From assembly GCF_004798865.1 (NCBI RefSeq), contig NW_025336348.1:2447527-2511526 (forward strand): a DNA stretch of 64,000 nucleotides. The letters are read 5' to 3'. This DNA comes from Varanus komodoensis. Its lineage: Eukaryota > Chordata > Lepidosauria > Squamata > Varanidae. Each line of letters begins with the position of its first letter. Position 1 is the stretch's first letter. The notes below the pieces were generated by a model. The model was not told where the DNA came from. It did no database searches and was given only the letters and a program-made list of their open reading frames with translations. Below, one piece after another: positions 24,923 to 36,237 of this stretch. Both the position numbers and the translations under genes were made by a program.

Positions 24923-27900
24923 TTTCACATCAATCTCATGCTGAAGCAGGACAGCCAATGAGGAACAATTAAAAGAATTAAGGGAATGGCAACAGAAGAC
25001 CTTTGAAAAGTCTACTGGGAGGTTTTGGGCTTAAATCCGAGCTTTGCTAGGCTTGCCATGGGGGCAGAAAAACTACCACGTTGCATGAATAGGTGGCCAC
25101 GGCTCCGCAGAAGAGCACCTGCATTGCACAAGGCCAGGCGCAAGCCAGGATGTCCAGTGGAGAGGACAAGAGAGCAGGTTATGGGAAAAGCCCAACAGGA
25201 GACCTTGAGAGGCACTGCCAGCCAGGACAGACAATACTGGAGTAGATAGTGGGGGGAAGAGAGACATAGCAGAAGGCAGTTTTGTGTATACTCTTTAAGC
25301 ACACGCAACCCCATTTTCCCTCACAATGATTGTCTGCCCCTTCCCCACTGTCGCACCTTGGGAGAAGAGAGAGCCAGCTCAGTAAGATGCCAGTTTTGCC
25401 CCAAGGCTGCTTCCAAGAAGTCCCTTTCGGACTGAAAAATAGCAATGCAGAATCAGTACTTGGGATCAAGGCATCCCCATTCACAGCCAAGCCTGAGCAG
25501 TTTGATTGCATTTGTTCATATTCCTGCTTTAAACCTCGAACCTTCCATCCTTGCTGACCTCCGTTCTAGACCCGGAGCACTCATGATCTCATATGAGGTC
25601 AGCATAGGCCTGACAATTCCCCTGCACTTTCCCAGCCAGCAGTGAAAACAAGACTTTCAAGACCAGGGACAATTCACCTACACGTCTCTGGCCAGCCACT
25701 TATAAATTAATGAGCCACAGCGTACACACACCTAGTTTCAACGATGCTGGGCCTTGGGGCAAGAACACGTCTTCACTTCTTGCATAAAACACCACAGAGA
25801 TTCATCTAATTTTCATCATCTTTGGAACACGCCTCTAACTCCAGCTGTGAAATACCAAAAAGCACCAGCAGCTGGGTCAGACCCATTTGTGCATTACAAT
25901 CCATTGTGTATTCACAACACTTTAGTTCTTCCTTTAATCTTTCACAAGAACACTCGCCGCAGATGAGCAAGCTACATCCACCCTCGAGACCTGCACGCTA
26001 CCAGACCTCCATTGCCTCTACTGCTCAAAACACTTGTGCCTTGACAAAGCCTCCACAAAGATGGAGCCAGACTCTTTAGGAGTTTTCCTGTTTGTGTTTC
26101 CTTTTTTTCTGCTGAATCAAAAATAAATTCAACCACTTGGATGATTGCAAAACAGAACAGTCATAATTTCCCAAAATAACTGTATGATGGATGCATAATT
26201 AGTATGATAATCTACATTTTATTTTAGGGAATGCAGTGTCCATTTTGGAAGGATGTTAGCAGTCAAATCAGAAGAAAATGGTGTGATCCTTTTATAACAC
26301 AGATTCAGAAAGTTTGTATATTTTAGCGGAGCTAAATCCAGTTTTACATTCTTAAAAGCCTTCATAATTTTCCCAGCACAGGACACTTCCTGTTCCAGCC
26401 TGAAAGAAGTATCATATCAATTCACAAGTTCTACAAAAAGCCAAGTTAAAAAAATGTCTTTCATCACTTGTAATAAAGGTTTAGTTTCAAACCATAAAAG
26501 AGCTTCAAGAAGAAAGAAAAAAACACAAACATTTCATCATTACAGCATCCCTCTCTGTATAGGATAAGCTGAAGGAACATTTCCAAAACCTTGTGTTTGG
26601 CAGGCAAGAGGAGAACAGTTTACAACTTTAAATCAACGTGTTTAAAGTGCTACATATAACCGTCCTAAATAGGACCTGCAATTATCCACTTTTCTTTTGA
26701 CAAATGGCCAGCTTCTTTTGCTGTCAACAAGTCACCCGGAGTTCCCAAAGATGAACACCGGGATGTCCCAACATCTTGGGAAGATCTGCCATGTCCTACC
26801 AGAATATGGACCACTCTTTGGCTCTCTTCCTCGGTACCTCTGATTTCATGGCTATTACATAATTAACCTCATACAGATTAGCAGAAACCCAATTAAGGAC
26901 AAACTACTTTGTCCAACATCATACATTTAGGTGATTTGCAAAGCTGTTGTAAGCACATTATAGTAGCTAGAGCAGAATTTATTCGATCGCTAATTTGGTG
27001 ACTGCTGCACATTTTCTCGATAGTCACAGTTATCTAGCATGCTACAGAATGCAGCAGAAAAGTTTTGGCCATCACAAATTATGTTCTTTTTAAAAAATCC
27101 TTATTTTTACCCTTTACCTTCTAATAAAAAGGGTTTTCATATTTAATATCCTTCACACAAAGCTCTGCCTATGACAAAGCAGTAGAATTCTGCCTTTTCA
27201 TTCATTTTTTATTTTGCTCAGAAAGTATGGGCAATATAGATTTAATCCCTTAAAATACAAATTGGTGCATTTGTGTCAAATATGACCTCAGTAATGTTCG
27301 ATTTATAGGGGAGAAACGTTTCTTGAGAAAATGTTGTAAGTTTCCATAAAACAAGGATGGAGGAGTGTGGAAAAGGAAATTGACTGAACCTTTGCCAAAT
27401 GATTTGATGCAAAATATATGGCTGTTTCTAAGCAAAACATAGATGAAAACATCCACCAGATAGATAAAACTACACATTTGAAGAGAGTTTATTGGCACCT
27501 GACCCTAAATATAATTTACCTATAGAAAGTACCTTTGTTTCACCTAAACTTACTTCTAAATATGTGTAGTTACGATTGCAATCTATCCACCTAATCACGC
27601 ATTCATCCCTTCTACTGGGTCTTGAATTTTTTTGTTGTTGTTTAAGATTCATGTTCAAGACTTTCTCTGTGTTGTATGTTTGCATGTTTGTGTATATATG
27701 GTTTTTATGATACATTTTTAACATTTTGATCTTTGTAAAGTGACCAGATAGCTTCTGCAGAAATGGTGACTACAAACTGTGTAGGATTTTAAGTGTAATT
27801 TAAATGAGTATTAGTTGCTTTCACTCCCTAAGTTTAAGACTTGGTTGAAAATGTCTTTAGGGAAAGCTCACGCCAATAGTGAAGCTGAACCCCTAAACAA

Positions 27901-28796
27901 ACCACTGAACAAAATATTATTTGATATCTCATAGCCCATCTGAACTAAAATACTTGGATTAAAATGTTTGTCAAATGGATCCTCCACATATTAAATGAAA
28001 AGAAGGCCCACTGACTCCAACAGATTTTACTTTCAAGTAAGACTACAATCTTATGGTGATCTACTTGGGAGTAAGTAGAAGGACATACTTCCAAGTACAA
28101 TCAATTCACAAGTTTGCTTGGAATCAGGATCCGGTGTCATTAAAATCGCCGCACGACAGCTCCATCAAGGTCTTAATAAAGCTCAGAGCTAGTATCAAAA
28201 GCTCATTCTTCAACTTTACCAAGCTGAAGGTTACTCCATAAGTTATATAAAAGGGAATTCGGGAACCTAAAACACGAAGTTGCATTTCCACAGTATGCTC
28301 AATATTTTTCCTTGCATCACAAAGAAATTTGGTTTCTACACCAAATCCCACAAGTTCTGGAAAAGTTTGCAAGACATCTTAGCCTTCGGATTCCCATCAC
28401 ACTCTGTTTTTCTGTAGTCACACTCAAAAAAATAAAAACAGAAAAACAGAAAGCCACATGTCCACTAGAAAAACCAGATGACACCAAATGGAATACAAGT
28501 CGCTCTCCTAGTACCACATTCGCATCTTGAAAATTCTAAATGCAGCATCAAGCTTAGGTGTGCAAAAGTGGCAACCAATGAGTAAATATATAAAGTGTAA
28601 GAAACATGCCCTAAGCAAAACAAAACTGAACATCTGTCCCTTCTGGAATGAAATGGCTCTTTAACGGCATACTGAACATTACACATAAGATCAGCAAAGT
28701 CAGGAGCTGCGGGGAGGGGGGACAGAGAACAGTGTACAAAACTGGTGCGAGCAAACTGAAAAACACACTTTTCCTAAGCGATGCAAACCCCCCTCT

Positions 28797-28797
<1 letters not shown>
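24923..28797. other. Intron 1 sequence, AT-rich, mostly unique
   Basis: No SINE, LINE tail or exon recognised across this stretch. It is the longest repeat-poor part of the intron seen here and precedes the CpG island, so regulatory elements are possible. Sequence alone does not show any. Confidence 0.45.

Positions 28798-28835
<38 letters not shown>
28798..28835. repeat. (CA)n microsatellite
   Basis: Perfect CA dinucleotide run of about 19 units, 0.6 kb inside intron 1 from the exon 1 donor. Confidence 0.97.
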
Positions 28836-28838
<3 letters not shown>

Positions 28839-29065
28839 GACAAAGCAATTCCATTGACTTGAAAGGGCCTACTCTGCAGTACACAGCTTGCCTGCTGCAG
28901 TCCGAAGGATTCAGAACTACAACAGTTGTTTGCGGCTGTTTTTTCAGAAAAGGGGGTGGATGGGGGAAGCCACCCCAAATTCTTCAGGCTGAAAGAGAAC
29001 TCTTGCAGAAGCCCAACAAGGAACTCATCCCTGTACTGCGTCTCCGAAACATAAAATGTTATGAT

Positions 29066-29095
29066 AAAAAAAAAAAAAAACCGGGGGGGGGGGGG
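29066..29095. repeat. Adjacent A15 and G13 homopolymers
   Basis: An A run (29066-29080), two C, then a G run (29083-29095) at the edge of the CpG island. Homopolymer length here is prone to sequencing error. Confidence 0.95.
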
Positions 29096-29421
29096 ACCTA
29101 AAAACGGGGCCTTGGAAGAGGACAGAGAGAAAAAGAGAAGGTCAGAGCAGCTTGGATGAGGTCGCGGGAAGGTCTGGTTCTGCATTTTATTTTCCGGCTG
29201 TGAGAACCGTTGCTTCTGCTTCGGGAGGCAGAGGAGCGGCGGCGGCGGCGGGGAGTGGGGGGGATGCTGAGAAAACTTCCCCGCAAAGTTTGCTCTTGCG
29301 AACGCTCCCGAGCTCCGGCGAGGCGCACATGACCCAGGCGTCCCTTGCCTGCCCCTCAGCAAAGGGAGCACGCGACCTCCCCCCGCGCTCCCCGCCACCG
29401 GGCGCGCGCGCCCCCGATCTG

Positions 29422-29430
29422 CCTTACCTG
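29422..29430 (-). other. PDE3A: Splice donor of PDE3A exon 1
   Basis: The coding strand reads CAG then GTAAGG, a near-consensus U2 donor. The last exon base is 29428 and the intron GT is 29427-29426. The open frame runs on about 23 codons into the intron, but the PDE3A match stops exactly at REQ, which supports this boundary. Confidence 0.93.
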
Positions 29431-30429
29431 CTCTCGAGGGATGCACGGCAAGGAGGTCCTGCGATGGGATTTATTGCCGCAGCCCGCCATCTCGGCGGAG
29501 ATCATGGAACTGGATCGCCTCCTCCTCTTAAACCCCGGCGCCTCTTCCTTGGCCGGCCGGCCGGGAGCAGCAGCGGCGGCGAAATCCGCTCCTTCCGCCC
29601 CTCCTCGGTCTGCCCCCTCCTCTCGTTTCCCGGCGGGGCGGCGGGGCCGCGAGGCGTGTCGTGCGCAGGCCGCCAAAAGGATGCCCAGCAGGCCGAGCAG
29701 ATAAGCCAGGTAAGGTCTCCACGGCGCCCGGACGCCCTCCAGGGAGACGAGCGACGTGATCCTCAGGGCGCTAGTCAAGGCGATCATGAGGACGCCGTGG
29801 CGCAGCCGCAGCGCCAGCCATGTCCCGCCGGCCAGGCAGCCGAGCACCAGCCCCGTGGCGGCGAAGGAGAGCAGGCGGTCCTCTCCCAGCGCCAAGCCCA
29901 GCTGCGCCAGCGCTTCCCCCCCGCAGCAGGCGGCCAGGAGCAGCGCGGCCGTGCGCAGGCGGACGCCGGCGCGCAGCAAGTCCCAGCCCAGCCAGAAGTA
30001 GGCGGCCAGGAGGCAGCAGCAGAGCGCGGCCCCGGAGGCGGGGGGCCAGCTCGCACCTGGGGGGTGGCCCGCGCCGGGATCCTCCGCCGCCGCCGCCTCG
30101 TCCTCCTCCCCGGCGCTGCGCACCAGGCGGATCCCCAGCGCCAGGAGCAGCGCGAATGAGCCCGCGCCCAGCGCCCAGGAAAGTTTGCAGCACTTCCAGC
30201 CGCGGGGCAAAGCGCCGTCGCCGTCCGCGGGGCCTCCTGTCCGACGGCTGCTGCGGCTGCCGCTAGGGCAGCTGGTCTCCGCTTCGTCCGGCCCAGCCGA
30301 GGGACAGCAGCCGTTGCAGCCGGCCTCCAGTGCCCCCTCTCCCGCTGCAGCTCCGGGGCATTTCTCCTCGCCCGGGCTCCAGCTGCGCCTGCTTTCGACC
30401 CGGCTCGCCGAGTCGCTGCTCACAGCCAT
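29428..30429 (-). CDS. PDE3A: PDE3A exon 1 (partial CDS): membrane-anchoring N-terminal part of phosphodiesterase 3A
   Basis: PDE3A hydrolyses cAMP, and cGMP more slowly, at the ER and other membranes of heart, platelet, smooth muscle and oocyte. The catalytic HD domain is in later exons outside this window. Exon 1 gives exactly 334 codons, beginning [10 protein letters not shown] and ending SLPCIPREQ at a phase-0 junction. Hydrophobic stretches lie at about residues 84-103, 133-152, 160-180, 187-206, 212-228 and 238-256, matching the six-segment NHR1 region. Shared family blocks include [11 protein letters not shown] (163-173), [10 protein letters not shown] (212-221), WRPYLAYL (237-244), FKRRRRSSS (300-308) and [14 protein letters not shown] (321-334); the last two hold the known Akt/PKA-type serines. 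PDE3B differs at these blocks (RRRSSCVS and FRRPSLPCIS), so PDE3A is preferred. The ATG at 30429 is the first in this frame, with G at -3 and G at +4. Residues 1-80 and 258-298 are Gly/Ala/Arg/Ser-rich and diverge from human. No break is seen. Confidence 0.97.
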
Positions 30430-30821
30430 AGCGAGAGATTGTGCTTTTCCTTTCTGCCCCTTCCCACTTCCCCGGCGGGGGCGGGGGACTGGGGGGTCGT
30501 GGGGTGCGTAGCTATAACTCTCAAGAATGCGCCCCCTCTTCCCTCCCTCCCGCCCGGGAAAAAAGGATCCTGTTCTTGGCCACCTGCGCACAGTAGCAGT
30601 AATAGTAGTAGTCGCAGTAATGTCTCCTAAAACAACGTTCTTGTAGAGGAGGGAATCGGAAGAAAAAGAAGGGGGAATGTCAATCTTTTTCTCTGTTTAG
30701 GGAGAACAGAAATGGAGCCGCGCAGCTGCAAGGGCTGCGTGCACAAGAGGCGATGCCCTAAAGTGGAAATAATGGCTCTTTAGGAGGAGTTGCACGACAT
30801 CAGGCAGGGACTGCACATTTG

Positions 30822-30895
30822 CCATAGAATCGTCGCAGAGTAAGTTGCAAGGGGCCCGTAAGGCCATCGGGTCCAGCCCGCCGCTCCGTGCACGA
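30822..30895 (-). mobile_element. CR1 3' end remnant inside the CpG island
   Basis: Plus strand reads CATAGAATCGTCGCAGAG, then AGGGGCCCGTAAGGCCATCG and GGTCCAGCCC. This follows the CR1 terminal block (CATAGAATCATAGAGTTGGAAGGGGCC, then AAGGCCATCGAGTCCAACCC) with substitutions. It lies about 390-470 bases upstream of the PDE3A ATG. The similarity is short but ordered over about 70 bases. Confidence 0.6.
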
Positions 30896-31957
30896 GTCCG
30901 AAGGGTTTCCGTCAGAGCGTTTGGAAATCCAAGTTTCGTCCTACTCTCCGGGTGAAACGCAGAAAGGAAAATGAAGTCACGCGCCGTAAGTATTGTAAAA
31001 GACGGGCCACATGTGGCTGTCTGTCCCGAGCGTGGCTTGGCTTGGATGGTGAGGCTATTAGGCCATGGGCGCCCCGGGCTTCCCCGCCTCTCGGCCCGGG
31101 GAGGAGGCGCAGGGGTGGCGGCGGGCCGGCGGCCGCCGGGAGCTCTTCCCGCTGTCGCCTTCTCCGCCGCCGCCGCCGCTTCGGTGCTGCCGCCGCGGCT
31201 CCGCGCGTCTCTCTTACTCCGCCTCGCTGATCGAGCGACCCTTCCCGGCGGTCTCCCAGCCAGAAGCCCCCGACCGCCGCCGCTCCCCATGGCTGGGGAG
31301 AGCGAGACGGCGGCTCATCGCCGTTCCGGAGCGGGGAGAAGCGGGGAAGAAGCGATCGGCCGCGAAGGCGCGCCGCCGGGAAAGTTGCTGGAAGTTTTGC
31401 CCGGCGCGGGAAGGCCGCCTCGGCTAGCGAGAGATAAACAACCCCGCTTTTCCCTTCCTCGCCCGCGCGCGCTCGACAGCCCTGATGCCTTTGCAAAAAG
31501 AAAGCGAGCGAAGGTACGCCTTCTGCAGGCGCCCGGAGCACGAAGGACCGGAGGAGGACTCGGCGGGCAGATCGGGCTGGGTTGGGAGTAGCACGTCTCG
31601 GAGGAGGGGGCAGGTTGAGCCGGGGGGGGGGCTCAGACAGAAGCCGTGGCTCCCCCCTCCTCGTGCAAGCATGCACCAGCTCTGGCAGGGGTCGGGGAGG
31701 GAAAGGGGAAGAGGTGAGCCGGCTGTGTTTGCTCTTCGCCCAGCTCAGCTCTGCACACCGGGTGGGTGGGGAGCGGCACTTTTACGGGAGCGCCGGAGAG
31801 AAGGCAGAATCTGAGAGCTAATGGATTTCCCCCGGTTGGCGCTCTTGCCACACGCAGCCTCCAGGCAAGAGGTGGTACTGGGTAGGAAGCAGGTCAGATT
31901 TAATTACCAGGCCGTCCTGCTTTCTCAGAAGATCCACCGAGTTCATTTCAGTTTCAT

Positions 31958-32050
31958 GTATTCAGTTTCTATACCACCCAATAGCCAAAGCTCTCTGAGC
32001 AGTTTACAAAAATGAGAACCTTAAAAATACACTACAGAAAGGCAATCATG
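31958..32050 (-). mobile_element. L2/L3-like LINE 3' tail fragment
   Basis: CAGTTTCTATACCACCCAAT, then AGCCAAAGCTCTCTGAGCAG and TTTACAAAAATGAGAACC, the reverse complement of the family's 3' end. It lies at the upstream edge of the CpG island. Confidence 0.75.
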
Positions 32051-32214
32051 CAATGCACCGAGAGAGAGATCTAAACGTTATCTTGGTTTTGGATGGTCCA
32101 CAGGAAAAAAGTTCGAGACCTGATTAAAAACCCAAGTGCAACAGGATGTATTGTACACCCAAGGAATTGTGCATAAGGTTTGGAGAGCTGTTGTATCAAC
32201 CCTCTGCATGCTTG

Positions 32215-32275
32215 CTTGGAGAGCAAGCCCCGTTCAGCGGGCACATCCTACTTCTGAGCAGCTGTGCAAAGGTTG
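32215..32275. repeat. Decayed short squamate repeat ('aagccccgttcag' type)
   Basis: AGCAAGCCCCGTTCAGCGGG and CTACTTCTGAGCAG resemble the unit at 33800-33868. Weak match. Confidence 0.35.
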
Positions 32276-32460
32276 TATGTTATGAGAGCCCAATTTGCTT
32301 GGGGCACATATTGACCAGGCAGGGCAGAATTAAGCCATTGGAAAGGCCAGAAGGTAGTCTCATTTATGAGAGGTGGATTTTAGAATCAGTCAGATACATT
32401 TTGCAAAGTTTGGCATGGAGATTTCAGTTTCCCACATCTGCATAGCAACCTCAGCTGGTG

Positions 32461-32645
32461 TGAGGTGGCAGTTAGTGTTGGACTGGGGACCTGGGAGATC
32501 TGGGCTCTAGTCCCCACTTAGCCATGAAGCTCACTCAGTAACTTTGGGTAAGTGTCAGACTCTCAGCCTAGCCTACCTCACAGAGTTGTTGTTGCAAGGG
32601 ATAAAAATGGAGTGGAGAGCTATGTAAACTGCCTTGTTTCCTCCC
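32461..32645 (+). mobile_element. Sauria SINE, old copy
   Basis: GTTAGTGTTGGACTGGGGAC, GGGCTCTAGTCCCCACTTAG (B box), CTCAGTAACTTTGGGTAAG, CTACCTCACAGAGTTGTTG and AGAGCTATGTAAACTGCC follow the family order with many substitutions. Confidence 0.8.
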
Positions 32646-32734
32646 TTACAGAGGTGGAATGTACATATTTCTTTACATTCTTTCTGTATGCAAACATTTT
32701 GTGCTCTTAAAGGTACAACTACCATCTTCTGGCC

Positions 32735-32815
32735 ATGTTGGGAAAAGCCTTCCTCAATCTGATGTCCCTCAAATGTACAATTTCCATGCTGGCTGGGAGA
32801 AGTTGAAGTCCTGCC
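32735..32815. mobile_element. Palindromic MITE fragment
   Basis: Short segment with GTCCCTCAAATGT, CATGCTGGCTGGGAGAAG and GTTGAAGTCC. This is a decayed piece of the family at 503-630. Confidence 0.35.
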
Positions 32816-33799
32816 TTAGATGATTCTTAAGGCACAATCAAAGGCTGTCTGGGGCATCCTGGACATTTTTCTCCCTTGTTCGATGGTGATCAGTGACTAG
32901 AAAACTGCAGTTCCATCCAAAACCCATCTGAGCCTCAAGAAGCCACCCTGTACCAGCCTATCTGACCCAGTGTTGTCGACAGGGGCTGGCAGCAGTGCAG
33001 AATTTCAGGCAAGATTCTTCCTAGTCCTGCTTGCCCTGGGGTCAAATTTGTGAGCTGCATGTCAAAACAAGGGCTCATTTAGAGTTACAGTCTCTGTACC
33101 CTGGGAATTGCTAATTTTCTTTGTCTTTTTTTCCCTCCCATCCTTCAAAGGTAGAGGTAGAGGGGACTCCAGAGTGGGACAGAAAATTGGCAGTAAGGGT
33201 GGGAGGTTCAGTGAAGTTGTCTCTTGTATAGTTTCTCTAAATGTCACTTTGAATCTTTGTTGTTCCCAATTACTTGTTTGTTGCAGTTGATCAAACAAGA
33301 GAAGTGGACACTCAGTTTTGCCATTCTTAGTGGGCACTATGCCCGGATTCCCCACCATTAGCAACAAAATGAAAATGCTTGTTTTAAAGATACAGATTTT
33401 TAACATATACACTTTTTTAAATGCTCAGGAATGTGTAAGTCTTTCTCACCCAAAATGTGTTTGCATGGGGGTGCAAATCTGGTCCAAAGCACATTTTAAA
33501 AAATGAACATTCTTCCTTGACCTGCACACAGAGCTTAGATAGGATGGGTGGGTGGGTCCAACCAACCTGGTCACTTGGTTTTCAGTAGTACAGTATTACT
33601 AGTATAGTACCAGGGATGTGGGATTCTGTGTACTAGTGTTTCTCCACAGAGATGTGGGAGAATGTTTCTGTGGAAATGTTTCAACTTTTAGAAATGCATC
33701 GTTTCCAGACAATTAGTGACATAACAGATAAACACAGTGCAGATCAAAGGAGCAAGTAGAACTGATAACTATGCATTCGACTTTGCAATTCTGTTCAGT

Positions 33800-33868
33800 C
33801 TACTCAGAACTAAGCTCTACTCATTTCAGTGGGGCTTACTCCCAGGTAAATGTGAATAGGATTGCAGA
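33800..33868. repeat. Common squamate short repeat ('cagtggggcttactcccaggtaa' type)
   Basis: Contains CTACTCAGAACTAAGC, TCAGTGGGGCTTACTCCCAG and ATAGGATTGCAGACC, the best copy of this unit in the window. It is followed by a T16 run at 33887-33902. Confidence 0.55.
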
Positions 33869-33902
33869 CCACATCTAAAATCAAACTTTTTTTTTTTTTT
33901 TT

Positions 33903-36011
33903 AAGGAGGCTAATCCTAGAAAGCCTGTGCATTATATATGCAGTGGCTCATGCTAAAATTAGTGTACTAACAGTTTTCATAACTCTTTTTTCCCACTCCA
34001 ATTTAAATAATGTAAGGGAAATATCTTACTGAGATAGCTCACCTTAAAATATTTACCTGTATTCCAATAAGAATAATTTCTACTTAAAGCTTTTAATGTG
34101 AGTATAATAGCAGTGCAATCTTACACTTCTATTTCAGAAATTTTTTTATCCTGCTCTGCAGCCAAAAAAGCCTCTCAGAGCAGCTTACAAAGATTAATAG
34201 GATTGCCCTTGCTCTCAAGTGTCCAATCTAAAAGATGTAATACAAAAGGAAAGAGATTGGGACGGAGAAGGGGGGGGAAAGCAAAACACAGGGACCAGTT
34301 TTTCATCCAAAGTTTTTATAGGTGCTGTTTCTGGCAAGGTTAGGCAAAATAAACTCCCCGCAGCGGTTGCTTCTCTGGCTGATGTATGGAGCTAAGTTGG
34401 TCTACCCTGTGCAGTAATGATGATCTCAGGGGTCAGGGAAGTACAGTTTTCCAGGGCCTCTCTGGCCAATGCATGAGGCCAAAGGCTGCAGTCCCAGGGA
34501 ATTTATGTTCTTTCCTTCTGGCTGGGGCTGGTGGAGTGACTTCTCCAAGTTGTATTGAGCCAACTTGGTCTTACTTTGTCTTGACACTTATTTGGAGAGC
34601 AGGAAGTATCCTTTCATGACCCACAGGGATGATCACCCATTTGTGGTGGGGGGGGTTGAGGATCAGTTTCAAAGGTGGGTTCCAGAAGAGGGCAGAGCTT
34701 GCATGGTGACAAAGAGCCCCACAGATACAAAACCATTTCCATGGTTTCCTTTACTCGGTTTCAGCCGCGTGCCTTTCCTTTGACTCCGTGCCCCCAGGAC
34801 TACCCCACAGACGCCACACACACAGCAACTCGCCTGTGGCAGCCAGTCCACTAACCAGGGCTTTCTCAACTACTTTCCTTCACTTTTCACTGCACCTGTC
34901 AGTCTTACAGGTAACCCAGCAGCCGCGCCAGCTGAGTGGTGGGGATGCAGAACTCTTGCAAAGTGGGACAAGTGGCACTGCCAGAAGACGGTTTGACCTG
35001 AACGCCAGAACACCTGTGTGGGCCGCTTGTACACTGCATCTATCAGCTTGGAATGAACTAAACTTTGCATAACAGTTGCAGGGCCTTTTCTCTCCAAACC
35101 TTATAGGATTGTGTCCCTAGAGCTACAGACAGAGGAATTAGAATCTGCATCCTCTTTCTGGTATGCTTTGCCAATCAGAGGCCTCTGCTTTCGGTTTTGT
35201 TTTTCTTCTGGGACCCTGAACCCGTCCAGTTCATTCACTCACCCGCAGAGATGGCTGGGAGACAGATATTTGTAGACCAAGCATATCCACATCTCCTCCA
35301 TCCCTGCCTGCTTAGATAGACCATTTTACGTATCCTGGTGCCTTCCAAAGATGTTCTTCCATCCTTGAAAAAGTGATTTCTGCAGCAATCAAATTTTCTG
35401 CAGGAACTGTGAAATTTGGAGGGGAGGTTCCCTGGAGAGGAGATATCCTTGCCTACAGTCTGCATGGTGTAATCTGTCACATGCTTTTCTAGGGGCTGTC
35501 AGTTTGCCGTCTTCGTTACAGAAATACTTTGTGTGACGTCCAGTGGAAGTCAAGACCCAGGCAAGTATGCATAATACTGCTGTCTGAGTATAAGGGTTTT
35601 TTTCCTGCACCAAAGGTTTCCATTCCAATACTTGAGTTAGGGGGAAACATTCTAGGGTATTTATTTGCCATACAAAATTAACCTGACATAATTTGTTTGG
35701 CTTTAAAACGAGGGTTTGTTAAATAGTTCAGACATGCTGCAGAATATCTGAAATGATTTAGGGCTGCCACAAAGAAATTCCTGAAACTTTTCCAGAAAAT
35801 TCACACCATTAGTCTTCTCTTACTATGTACACTTCAGGTTTCGCAGTACCCCATGCTTTTTCTAGCCCTAAGAAACAGCATTGCCTTTGCTAAAACATAG
35901 GGCTGGGTACTGCAGACTACACCATAATCCTCTCTCCTTTTCCATCAGTAAAATTTCTAGTAGAACTGGAGATCATGCTGTCTTCTATCGTTGTCATATC
36001 ATGTTTAAGCC
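33903..36011. other. Upstream intergenic sequence
   Basis: A possible old repeat lies at 34133-34265 (CTGCTCTGCAGCCAAAAAAG, AGCAGCTTACAAAG), unassigned. No exon recognised in the rest. Confidence 0.4.
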
Positions 36012-36198
36012 CTGATTTTTTCCCTCTTGTGAGGAACCCAGAGTGGCTAAGAAGCTCCATTGTTATCCTCTCCACAACAACATTGCAAAGTAGGCTAAAC
36101 AGATGTGATTGGCCCAGATTCTCTCAGGGCACTTCCTGTCTAGAACCTAGTGAGGACTAGAACCTAAATCTCCCAGGTCCCCACTCCCAACTCTTAAC
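36012..36198 (-). mobile_element. Sauria SINE, old copy
   Basis: Minus-strand order of the family: GAGGAACCCAGAGTGGC near the 3' end, TCCACAACAACATTGCAAAG, GATTGGCCCAGATTCTCTC, then the head GGACTAGAACCTAAATCTCC and CCCAACTCTTAAC. Many substitutions. Confidence 0.65.
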
Positions 36199-36237
36199 AG
36201 TTTGGTGCCATGCAGAGGTGGGTCATGACCTTTTTTC

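Larger units (their letters stand above)
1..29427 (-). other. PDE3A: PDE3A intron 1, 5' part (continues beyond window start)
   Basis: Everything downstream of the exon 1 donor on the coding strand is intron. I looked through the open frames for the expected exon 2 block (the stretch around ITVDIAVMGEAHGL and LLADPSLPPNV in human) and did not find it. Intron 1 of PDE3A is very long in mammals, so an intron longer than 29 kb is expected. Contents are repeats listed separately plus unique AT-rich sequence. Confidence 0.85.
29150..31850. promoter_or_regulatory. PDE3A: CpG island with the likely PDE3A promoter
   Basis: Base composition changes sharply to very GC-rich and CpG-rich sequence across exon 1 and about 1.4 kb upstream, unlike the AT-rich flanks. 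A GC-box-like run (GGCGGGGGCGGGGG) lies at 30474-30487, about 45 bases upstream of the ATG, and further GC runs are near 31075-31130. No convincing TATA box was found on the coding strand upstream of the ATG, so a CpG-island promoter with dispersed starts is inferred. The start site cannot be placed from sequence alone. Long open frames on both strands here follow from few AT-rich stops and are not called as genes. Confidence 0.8.

Noticed and set aside
28611-28857. Frames rich in Cys-Val or Thr-His
   Set aside because: They are translations of the CA microsatellite.
29152-30159. A 335-codon plus-strand frame overlapping PDE3A exon 1
   Set aside because: Antisense shadow of the GC-rich exon, very rich in Gln, Gly, Pro and Arg with no domain.
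30427-30591. A 54-codon N-terminal extension of the PDE3A frame beginning at 30591
   Set aside because: The codon at 30591 is GTG, and there is no in-frame ATG upstream of 30429. The PDE3A family start (MAV) matches the ATG at 30429.
30697-31676. Minus-strand frames of 197 and 254 codons upstream of PDE3A
   Set aside because: CpG-island composition frames full of Ala, Arg, Pro and Gly. One of them runs through the CR1-like remnant.
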